Source of the DNA: Ruminococcus sp. UBA3286
GTDB taxonomy: Bacteria; Bacillota; Clostridia; Oscillospirales; Ruminococcaceae
Length of the DNA: 5,767 nt
NCBI GenBank assembly: GCA_002362135.1
Contig: DETO01000059.1
Location: forward strand, 1 to 5,767
Reading direction: 5' to 3'
Shown here: positions 1 to 4,764 of the stretch, piece after piece
How positions within the stretch are numbered: position 1 is the stretch's first letter
Layout: each line of letters starts with the position of its first letter
Notes under the pieces: generated by a model
What the model saw: only the letters and a program-made list of their open reading frames with translations
Told to the model about the DNA's origin: nothing
Database searches by the model: none
Translations under genes and position numbers: made by a program

Positions 1-80
1 CCTGTAGCAAAAGGAACAGCTGAGCCTACCATTGATGCAGCCATAGCCATAGCAGCAGCTGCAGAAATAAGTTTCTTCAT
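1..80 (-). CDS. Secreted protein, N-terminal signal peptide only (partial, runs off the left edge)
   Basis: Only the first 26 codons and two further bases are present, reading MKKLISAAAAMAMAASMVGS and then AVPFAT. This is a Gram-positive Sec signal peptide: two lysines, an Ala/Met-rich hydrophobic core of about 18 residues, and a small-residue stretch that could be the cleavage region. The ATG at 78-80 is preceded by AAAGGAA with a 10-nt spacer, which supports the start. The gene lies 111 bp downstream of the cohesin-dockerin gene on the same strand with no clear terminator between them, so co-transcription is possible. The mature protein is outside the window and its function cannot be read. 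From the scaC-scaA-scaB order of Ruminococcus flavefaciens I infer that it could be a larger scaffoldin, but nothing in these 80 bases shows a cohesin or dockerin. Confidence 0.8.
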   Translation of the reverse strand, partial: MKKLISAAAAMAMAASMVGSAVPFAT

Positions 81-90
81 TTGTAATAAT

Positions 91-98
91 TCCTTTCT
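91..98 (-). promoter_or_regulatory. Ribosome binding site of the left-edge secreted protein
   Basis: AGAAAGGA on the minus strand lies 10 nt before the ATG at 78-80. It supports the start of a gene of which only the signal peptide is visible. Confidence 0.55.
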
Positions 99-123
99 TT
101 TAGGGTTTTACGCCTATTAATAA

Positions 124-153
124 CTTATAAATTGGGTTTGTATTCCTTTGTAA
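124..153 (-). promoter_or_regulatory. Possible promoter of the left-edge gene
   Basis: On the minus strand TTACAA (148-153) and TATAAG (124-129) are separated by 18 nt, about 44 nt before the start codon. The -10 matches the SigA consensus at 5 of 6 positions but the -35 at only 3 of 6. The gene may instead be read from the promoters of the cohesin-dockerin gene, since no convincing terminator lies between the two. Confidence 0.25.
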
Positions 154-191
154 GGGGGACAAATCAGATAATCGTACAGACTAAGGCTTTA

Positions 192-1010
192 TTATAATTT
201 ATCTATAACGCCTGCGTCAAGCTGCTGGATCATGAGAGCGTCAGAAGCAGTAACTCCTGCTGCGCCGTCAACGTCGGCATTAAGCAGACCCTGATCGGTA
301 AGCTGATATTCGTCCTTATTTGTAAGGAACTGAAGAATCAGCGTAGCGTCCGCGATCTCGACCTTGCCGTCACAGTTGGCGTCGCCCTTGAGTGTTGAAA
401 CAGATCCGCCGTCTCCGATGGTGATCTCGCCGTTTGTTACAGCGACTTCATAGCCGACCTTGCTTCCGTCCTTCATGTAGCCGCAGTCGATCTTGTCGTT
501 TGCAACTCCGGAACCGGAATGAGTGTCACGAACCGTAGGAATGATCTCGATGTCAGAAGTGCCTGACTTTGCTCCTTCAGCAACAGTACCTGTAACCGTA
601 CAGAATACGCCGCCGTCTTTCAGCCAATATGTGGCGTCTGCAACAGATGTAGACCACATGAGGTTGATCGTGCCTGCTTCAGCGTCGACAAAGCTGTTAA
701 AGTTAGGAAGCATAGACGCAGAGGGATCACCAGTGATTCCTTCAACGAGCGCTCCTGCCTTAATGCCTTCCGATGCGATAGTTACAACGCTGGGATCGTA
801 TTTCAGAGTAAAGTTGCAAGCCTGCATTCCTGCAGCCGGTATGTCGGCAACAGACACCTCCACTGTAAATTGCTCACCTGCCTTTGCTTTTGCATTGCTG
901 ACCGATATCTGCACTGTTTCGCCAGCCGCAACAGCGGGCATTACCGAGCATACAGAAAGTGAAAGCATCGCTGCAGCCATAGCCCCGATGACTATCTTTT
1001 TTGTCTTCAT
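192..1010 (-). CDS. Cohesin-dockerin adaptor scaffoldin (ScaC-like)
   Basis: This 272-residue exported protein should link cellulosome or amylosome parts: its cohesin receives a dockerin-bearing enzyme or adaptor, and its own dockerin plugs into a larger scaffoldin. Residues 1-29 are a signal peptide with likely cleavage near PAVAA/GE. Residues 32-199 read as a cohesin, with the characteristic VSNAKAKAGEQFTVEVSVAD opening, then NFTLKYDPSVV, NLMW and DGGVF. After a very short linker (200-207), residues 208-272 form a type-I dockerin. Its first calcium loop is D210, N212, D214, E218, D221; its second is D246, D248, A250, T254, D257. One cohesin plus one dockerin is the layout of R. flavefaciens ScaC. 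I chose the ATG at 1008-1010 because GAAGGAGG sits 6-7 nt upstream and the signal peptide begins there; an ATG 12 codons earlier lacks both. The binding partners are unknown. Confidence 0.88.
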   Translation of the reverse strand: MKTKKIVIGAMAAAMLSLSVCSVMPAVAAGETVQISVSNAKAKAGEQFTVEVSVADIPAAGMQACNFTLKYDPSVVTIASEGIKAGALVEGITGDPSASMLPNFNSFVDAEAGTINLMWSTSVADATYWLKDGGVFCTVTGTVAEGAKSGTSDIEIIPTVRDTHSGSGVANDKIDCGYMKDGSKVGYEVAVTNGEITIGDGGSVSTLKGDANCDGKVEIADATLILQFLTNKDEYQLTDQGLLNADVDGAAGVTASDALMIQQLDAGVIDKL

Positions 1011-1045
1011 GTTTTTTCCTCCTTCTTCATTAATGTTATATAACA

Positions 1046-1063
1046 AAGGAACTTTTGCCCCTT
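1046..1063 (-). promoter_or_regulatory. Small leader hairpin before the cohesin-dockerin gene
   Basis: On the minus strand AAGGGG and UUCCUU can pair (six pairs, two of them G-U) around the loop CAAAAG, followed by UGUUAUAUAAC. It lies in the 5' leader 35 nt before the start codon. It has no proper U tract, so I do not call it a terminator, although it could weakly attenuate a transcript from the distal promoter. Confidence 0.25.
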
Positions 1064-1072
1064 ATTATATCA
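1064..1072 (-). promoter_or_regulatory. Proximal promoter, extended -10, of the cohesin-dockerin gene
   Basis: The minus strand reads TGATATAAT, an exact extended -10 (TGnTATAAT), placing a start site near 1057 and giving a leader of about 47 nt. At 17-nt spacing the -35 is ATAACC, which is poor, so the site would rely on the extended -10 or on an activator. If transcription comes only from the distal promoter at 1240-1268, these bases are simply leader. Confidence 0.45.
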
Positions 1073-1073
1073 T

Positions 1074-1221
1074 GTCTTAGTTTGGCGGTTATTTTACCTG
1101 CACCGCCTTCTGCGTGTACGCATCATGAACAAACGATTCGGCGGAGAACCTGCACGCTCTCCACAATGCAACGCTAAGACGCATCACACTGCCGTGATTA
1201 GATTCTGTCTTCTCAAAATCT
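1074..1221 (-). ncRNA. Putative structured leader RNA or riboswitch-like element
   Basis: The minus-strand transcript expected from the promoter at 1240-1268 can form a compact set of helices. The first hairpin (1200-1221) pairs AGATTTTG with CAGAATCT around AGAAGA. A second (1183-1198) pairs ATCAC with GTGAT. A perfect 7-bp closing helix joins GTCTTAG (1174-1180) to CTAAGAC (1074-1080). Inside it lie GGAGA/TCTCC (1143-1162) and two mutually exclusive helices that both use GGCGGT: one pairs with ATCGTT as part of a 13-bp interrupted stem, the other with ACCGCC (1084-1107). GGAGAG, CGCCGAA and CAGGTAAAA occur in the order seen in glycine aptamers, but the GGnGCAA and GGAC blocks are missing, so I do not call it a glycine riboswitch. 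It could also be a free small RNA. Folding was done by eye. Confidence 0.4.
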
Positions 1222-1239
1222 ATATTTATTCATGATTTT

Positions 1240-1268
1240 ATTATATAACAGGACTTCGAAAAAGTAAA
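1240..1268 (-). promoter_or_regulatory. Distal promoter driving the structured leader and cohesin-dockerin gene
   Basis: On the minus strand TTTACT (1263-1268) and TATAAT (1240-1245) are 17 nt apart. The -10 is perfect and the -35 matches the SigA consensus at 4 of 6 positions. The start site would be near 1233, just ahead of the first hairpin of the putative leader RNA, leaving an untranslated leader of about 220 nt. Confidence 0.6.
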
Positions 1269-1318
1269 TAGGTTTATATTCTTTTTGGTATTTTAAATAA
1301 ACAACAGCTTCCGTTTTT

Positions 1319-1369
1319 GCACGTTTTGCACAACTGAAAATTCATACTGCACAAGTTTACCGCACAATT
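1319..1369. repeat. Cluster of GCAC-containing short repeats
   Basis: GCACAANT occurs three times in the same orientation, at 1328-1335, 1349-1356 and 1362-1369, with a shorter GCAC at 1319-1322. Starts are 9, 21 and 13 bp apart. The cluster lies about 50-100 bp upstream of the distal promoter's -35 box in a stretch that is otherwise AT-rich. It could be a binding site for a regulator of the cohesin-dockerin gene. The motif is short and chance is possible. Confidence 0.3.
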
Positions 1370-1395
1370 TTGTCAATTAAATATGAATAAGTTAT

Positions 1396-2709
1396 TTATT
1401 TATCTAACTTTTGAAATTCTTTCGGGATATTTTCATCAATTATATTATTGATAATATCCCAGCTGAAAGTATTATATGTGCCGGCAGGATAAGCATAGGG
1501 TATACCGTGAGCAGCCGCCAATTCGGGCGTGTATTTGCTGTACGGATAAACCGTCAGATTATCGTAATCGCCGACTTCATAGTGAATAATATTTGGAATG
1601 CAGCCAACGTCCTCAAGACGGGTCTCGCCTGTTGCGCCGTCAACTACTATATCGAAATCGGGCATTTCGCCCACAAGATTGAAATTATCAGTTTGACAGC
1701 AGATGAAATTTCCTATCGAATAATAGACAAATCCCTTAGTGCCGTCGTCGCGCTCTATCCATTCCATAGTCTCCGCCGTATGCGTATGACCGCCAAGGAT
1801 AACGTCCGCGCCCCAGTTTACCATTTTATTTGCAAGCTCAATGCGGTCTTCCGATACAATATTCGTATCTTCAACGCCCCAATGCGTAGAAACGATAACA
1901 GCGTCGGCAATTTCGTCCGCCTTTTTGATCTGACGCTCGATAACGTCCTCCTCGTAATTCATTACTACGCGCAGGGACGAATCGGCAGGAATCGAAAATC
2001 CATTGATATGCTCCGCATACGCAAGAAAAGCGATCTTAACGCCGTTCACTTCGCGTATTCTGATATTCTCCGAGTCTTCCTCGTTGAGATATGCTCCCAG
2101 AACGGTCAGGTCATAAGTCTCCGCCTTTTTATTCCAGAAATTTATAGATTCTTCAAGCGCAGGCGCACCAAAATCAAGAAGATGATTATTTGCCATGGTA
2201 AAGACGTCAAAACCAAGATCGATGACCGCATCGGCAACTTCAGGCGGCGAATTGAAAAGCAGCGCGCCTCCGTCAGCGCCTCTTACGGGATTGCTTTCGC
2301 TGATGATAGTCTCCTGATTGAGAATCGCAACATCCGCGCCTTCTATCAGATATTTCACTGGTTCATACAGAGGCTTGAAATCGTAATTTTCGCCCGGTCC
2401 TGCAAGTCTTTCGGCATTCTTGAAAACAGAATAATGTATAAGATTGTCCCCTGCCGCAATGACATGGACGCGCTTATCCTCAGCAGGCGGTTCGGTGACA
2501 GCGTCGGTTGTCAAAGCTTCCGTGCCGGTCACTGCCGCATCGGGATTTTCGTTTGCAGAAGATGTAACAGATGAAGAACCGTCAGACAGCTCGCCGCTTC
2601 CGACTGTTCCGACAGATCTTGTACCGCAGCCTGCGCATAACACAAGCATTGACGAAACAAAAGCAAATCCTTTAAGCGCTGCGGAGGTACGAATTTTTCT
2701 TAATTCCAT
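1396..2709 (-). CDS. CapA/PgsA-family lipoprotein (PGA_cap, metallophosphatase-like fold)
   Basis: This is a 437-residue extracytoplasmic protein of the CapA family, named for the poly-gamma-glutamate capsule protein and related to calcineurin-like phosphoesterases. Residues 1-28 are a lipoprotein signal ending VLCAGC, with lipidation expected at Cys28. Residues 29-78 are a Ser/Thr/Ala/Glu-rich tether. The catalytic-type domain then shows the family motifs in order: GDNLIH (87-92), NQET (131-134), ANNHLLDFG (173-181), HWGVE (276-280), GGHTH (306-310) and SIGNF (331-335). The ATG at 2707-2709 has AGGAG six nt upstream. The gene stands alone with its own promoter, and no capB or capC neighbours are present, so a role in polyglutamate capsule is not supported here. 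Many gut Firmicutes carry solitary CapA-like lipoproteins of unknown substrate. I saw no clear terminator after the stop. Confidence 0.88.
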   Translation of the reverse strand: MELRKIRTSAALKGFAFVSSMLVLCAGCGTRSVGTVGSGELSDGSSSVTSSANENPDAAVTGTEALTTDAVTEPPAEDKRVHVIAAGDNLIHYSVFKNAERLAGPGENYDFKPLYEPVKYLIEGADVAILNQETIISESNPVRGADGGALLFNSPPEVADAVIDLGFDVFTMANNHLLDFGAPALEESINFWNKKAETYDLTVLGAYLNEEDSENIRIREVNGVKIAFLAYAEHINGFSIPADSSLRVVMNYEEDVIERQIKKADEIADAVIVSTHWGVEDTNIVSEDRIELANKMVNWGADVILGGHTHTAETMEWIERDDGTKGFVYYSIGNFICCQTDNFNLVGEMPDFDIVVDGATGETRLEDVGCIPNIIHYEVGDYDNLTVYPYSKYTPELAAAHGIPYAYPAGTYNTFSWDIINNIIDENIPKEFQKLDK

Positions 2710-2715
2710 TTTTTT

Positions 2716-2720
2716 CTCCT
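2716..2720 (-). promoter_or_regulatory. Ribosome binding site of the CapA-like gene
   Basis: AGGAG on the minus strand with a six-nt A-only spacer to the ATG at 2707-2709. It fixes the start that gives a complete lipoprotein signal. Confidence 0.7.
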
Positions 2721-2729
2721 AACCCTATA

Positions 2730-2748
2730 AACCGCATAATTATCGGTT
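2730..2748 (-). promoter_or_regulatory. Leader hairpin of the CapA-like gene
   Basis: AACCG and CGGTT form a 5-bp stem around a 9-nt AT-rich loop between the promoter and the ribosome binding site. It may stabilise the messenger or may be incidental. Confidence 0.25.
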
Positions 2749-2755
2749 CACAAGT

Positions 2756-2784
2756 ATTATAACACAGATTTTTTTATTTTGCAA
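2756..2784 (-). promoter_or_regulatory. SigA promoter of the CapA-like gene
   Basis: On the minus strand TTGCAA (2779-2784) and TATAAT (2756-2761) are 17 nt apart. TG one base before the -10 gives an extended -10 (TGTTATAAT). The start site would be near 2749, with a leader of about 40 nt. Confidence 0.7.
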
Positions 2785-2788
2785 TTAC

Positions 2789-2810
2789 CGCCTGCGTATT
2801 TTTTCAGGCG
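2789..2810. terminator. Hairpin between the dihydrouridine synthase and CapA-like genes, possible terminator
   Basis: CGCCTG and CAGGCG form a 6-bp GC-rich stem around a 10-nt loop. On the plus strand it is followed by AATTTTTGTTT, a terminator-like tail, but no plus-strand gene is nearby. On the minus strand, where the dihydrouridine synthase gene ends 100 bp earlier, no T run follows. It may still block read-through into the CapA promoter directly beyond it, but direction and strength are uncertain. Confidence 0.35.
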
Positions 2811-2910
2811 AATTTTTGTTTATATTCTTTAAAACCGCTATATTACGTTGTTTTCCACAAATTGTATGCTTCAACGAAATTTTAACAGTTTTTTTGTGCA
2901 TTATGCCTAT

Positions 2911-3903
2911 TCAGCTGTTTTTCGAAACGAGTTCAATGAATTCCGCCGCCAACGACTCGACTTCAGCGTAAGAATTAAGCAGATAACAGCGTCCGCGAAA
3001 TTTCGCCGAACCGTAATATCCGTTCATGTACCAAGCCGCATGTTTCCGCGCTTCGTGCATGGCAAGTTCCTCGCATTTCGGGCTGAGTTCGAGAATAAGC
3101 CGAATATGTTCGAGCATCACGCGCATTTTTTCTTCCAGAGTCGGCGGAGTATAGGGCTTACCGCTGAGGGCGCATTCGATCTCCTCAAAAATAAACGGAT
3201 TCCCATAACTTCCACGCCCGATCATCACCAGATTGCAGCCCGTTTCGTCATACATTTTCAGGCATGACGCCCCGTCAATAACATCGCCGTTTCCGATAAC
3301 GGGTATCTTCACAGCCGCTTTAACGTCCTTGATTATCGAAATATCGGCGTTTCCGCTATAAAACCGATCGCGCGTCCTGCCATGTACGGCAATAGCCGCC
3401 GCCCCCGAAGCTTCAAGCGCCCTCGCCATTTCAACCGCATTTACGGAATCGCCGTTCCAACCGCTCCTGATTTTCACGGTAACAGGAATATTTTCAGCTG
3501 CCTTTACAGCAGCTTCTGTGATATCAGCGGCAAGCCTGACATCTTTCATAAGCGAAGAACCTGCTCCCGTATTCACGACTTTAGGCACGGGGCAGCCCAT
3601 ATTTATATCGATAATATCGGGCGAAAATCCGCGGACTATTTTGACGGCTTCCGCCATAAAATCCGGCTCGCTGCCGAAAAGTTGAACAGCCATCGGACGC
3701 TCCGCATCAGTAACCGTGCAAAGTTCGGCGGTTTTTTTATCGCTGTAGCAAATCCCCTTTGCAGAAACCATTTCGCTGACCGTGTAGGCTGCGCCGTATT
3801 TTTTGCACATCAGACGATAAGCTCTGTCCGCTACGCCTGCCATCGGCGCAAGAGCCGCCGTTTTCGCAATATTCACTCCGCCTATGCTGATAGTTTCCGC
3901 CAT
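2911..3903 (-). CDS. dus: tRNA-dihydrouridine synthase (DusB/NifR3-like)
   Basis: This 330-residue cytoplasmic FMN enzyme reduces specific uridines in the D-loop of tRNA to dihydrouridine. Family motifs run the full length: APMAGVADRAYR (19-30, FMN-binding barrel start), QLFGSEPDF (75-82), DINMGCPVPK (99-108) with the catalytic Cys104, VKIRSGWN with Lys144, HGRTRDRFYSG (174-184), IGNGDV (203-208) and MIGRGSYGNP (227-236). The length is normal for the family. I took the ATG at 3901-3903 because GGAG lies 7 nt upstream and MAETI is a typical start; a longer frame running 22 codons into the preceding gene has no such support. The start follows the stop of the GtrA-like gene by one base, and its ribosome binding site lies within that gene's last codons, so translation is probably coupled. 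The exact Dus subfamily cannot be fixed by eye. Confidence 0.93.
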   Translation of the reverse strand: MAETISIGGVNIAKTAALAPMAGVADRAYRLMCKKYGAAYTVSEMVSAKGICYSDKKTAELCTVTDAERPMAVQLFGSEPDFMAEAVKIVRGFSPDIIDINMGCPVPKVVNTGAGSSLMKDVRLAADITEAAVKAAENIPVTVKIRSGWNGDSVNAVEMARALEASGAAAIAVHGRTRDRFYSGNADISIIKDVKAAVKIPVIGNGDVIDGASCLKMYDETGCNLVMIGRGSYGNPFIFEEIECALSGKPYTPPTLEEKMRVMLEHIRLILELSPKCEELAMHEARKHAAWYMNGYYGSAKFRGRCYLLNSYAEVESLAAEFIELVSKNS

Positions 3904-3904
3904 T

Positions 3905-4399
3905 TTATTTCTCCGCGGAAGATTCCGTGGAATCTTTTTTTCTGAATACAAAAAGCTTGCTGAGGACATAGTTTGCTATAAAAATAACAAATTGGCTTAT
4001 CAATGTTATAATTTTTTCGTTTATTCCCATAAAATTGCAGCAGATAGTGAAGATCAGCCATTCCATGAGGAGAGTTGCAAGTCTTGACGCGTAAAACGAA
4101 ATAAAGACTTTTTGAAATTCCGCTCTTCCGTGCGTTTCGTTCTTGAATACGTATTTTTTGTTTGTGAAAAACGCAAACGTTACGGCGCATATCCATGAGA
4201 AAATTACTACGACGGTATTTTCCCAAAAGGGCGTTCCGGGTATCAGCATGAAAGGAACAAGCTTAGTGATCATTGAGACAAGCGTCGTCAGACCGCCAAA
4301 CAGCACATACAGCCACTTTTCCTCATATTTATAATATATGTTTTGCAGCGATTTAGGTAATATACCTACGCATACGTCAATAATATTTTTCTTTTCCAT
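3905..4399 (-). CDS. GtrA-like four-helix membrane protein
   Basis: This 164-residue integral membrane protein fits the GtrA/DPMS family, whose members are thought to help move lipid-linked sugars across the membrane for cell-envelope glycosylation. Four hydrophobic segments can be read at about 29-52, 61-79, 98-122 and 129-150. The second ends in FFTNKKYVF (77-85) and the fourth in NYVLSKLFVF (143-152), the paired aromatic/basic motifs typical of the family. Short charged ends face the cytoplasm (KKN at the start; RKKDSTESSAEK at the end). The ATG at 4397-4399 has GAGG 8 nt upstream. It is the middle gene of a three-gene operon, 33 bp after the small cysteine-rich gene and one base before dus. 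No glycosyltransferase partner is in the window, so the transported or modified substrate is unknown. Confidence 0.85.
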   Translation of the reverse strand: MEKKNIIDVCVGILPKSLQNIYYKYEEKWLYVLFGGLTTLVSMITKLVPFMLIPGTPFWENTVVVIFSWICAVTFAFFTNKKYVFKNETHGRAEFQKVFISFYASRLATLLMEWLIFTICCNFMGINEKIITLISQFVIFIANYVLSKLFVFRKKDSTESSAEK

Positions 4400-4432
4400 T
4401 TTAACAACCTCGTTTTAGAATCAATAGTTCTG

Positions 4433-4621
4433 TTAATTCTGGTGTCTTACCACGCCGTATTCGTCGTCAAGGCGAAAATACGGGCATGAATAATTCGTCC
4501 CCTGAATAAACCGCCCCATCTCGTCCTCGTCCAGATCGACCATGCATACATAACAGTCGCAGTCATCGTCATAAACGTAATTGGTGCAGTTTTCGCAGTT
4601 AGTGCTTCCCTTTCCGTTCAT
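4433..4621 (-). CDS. Small cysteine-rich protein (DUF6472-like)
   Basis: This is a 62-residue acidic protein with six cysteines at 9, 12, 21, 23, 26 and 46 (CENC, then CDCYVC, then SCPYF). The central segment VDLDEDEMGRF is strongly acidic, and the C-terminus reads RLDDEYGVVRHQN. From memory it resembles DUF6472, a family of short clostridial proteins with the same CENC, LDEDEM-RF and CPYF-DEY-VR-Q layout; I cannot run the search. The cysteine spacing suggests a structural metal site, zinc more likely than iron-sulfur, but this is inference. I chose the ATG at 4619-4621 because AGGAGG lies 7 nt upstream; an in-frame ATG 14 codons earlier has no ribosome binding site. It is the first gene of the operon with the GtrA-like and dus genes. 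Function unknown. Confidence 0.82.
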   Translation of the reverse strand: MNGKGSTNCENCTNYVYDDDCDCYVCMVDLDEDEMGRFIQGTNYSCPYFRLDDEYGVVRHQN

Positions 4622-4651
4622 TTCAAAGCCTCCTTCCGATTGCCATTCGTC

Positions 4652-4668
4652 AGATTTGTCCAAAATCT
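4652..4668 (-). promoter_or_regulatory. Leader hairpin ahead of the DUF6472-like gene
   Basis: AGATTT and AAATCT form a 6-bp stem with a 5-nt loop in the roughly 80-nt leader of the three-gene operon. It is AT-rich and has no known match, so it may be incidental. Confidence 0.25.
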
Positions 4669-4709
4669 TCGAAATGCTGTCAGGCGTTCATTATTTTTCG
4701 AATAGGTCT

Positions 4710-4738
4710 ATTATATCACACTAATTTTTATTTGTCAA
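4710..4738 (-). promoter_or_regulatory. Consensus SigA promoter of the DUF6472-gtrA-dus operon
   Basis: On the minus strand TTGACA (4733-4738) and TATAAT (4710-4715) are both perfect and 17 nt apart, and TG at the right place makes an extended -10 (TGATATAAT). The start site would be near 4703, with a leader of about 80 nt. This suggests strong constitutive expression. The stretch just upstream of the -35 is AT-rich and runs into the inverted repeat that begins at 4765. Confidence 0.85.
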
Positions 4739-4764
4739 ATTTTTTCGGTATTGCATTGTCTGCC

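Noticed and set aside
1011..1046. A 12-codon upstream extension of the cohesin-dockerin protein
   Set aside because: It would place residues before the signal peptide and would translate through the AGGAGG ribosome binding site of the true start.
523..1080. A plus-strand open frame opposite the cohesin-dockerin gene
   Set aside because: It is antisense to a protein with clear cohesin and dockerin motifs and has no recognisable domain or ribosome binding site.
1074..1180. A firm glycine riboswitch or T-box call for the leader
   Set aside because: Some glycine-aptamer blocks match, but the GGnGCAA and GGAC elements are absent and the downstream gene is not a glycine gene. The T-box AGGGUGGnACCGCG sequence is also not present. 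It is kept only as an unassigned structured RNA.
1319..1369. A CRISPR array for the GCAC repeats
   Set aside because: The repeated unit is only about 8 bp with uneven 9-21 bp spacing, far from CRISPR repeat and spacer sizes, and no cas gene is present.
1411..2574. A long plus-strand open frame opposite the CapA-like gene
   Set aside because: It lacks family motifs and a ribosome binding site and is rich in Arg/Ile/Phe as expected of an antisense shadow. The minus strand here carries an unmistakable CapA protein.
2848..3945. Plus-strand open frames opposite the dihydrouridine synthase gene
   Set aside because: They are low-complexity, Arg/His/Phe-rich shadows of a well-conserved enzyme on the other strand.
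3904..3969. A 22-codon upstream extension of the dihydrouridine synthase into the GtrA-like gene
   Set aside because: The internal ATG at 3901-3903 has a good ribosome binding site and matches typical Dus N-termini. The extension only reuses GtrA codons in another frame.
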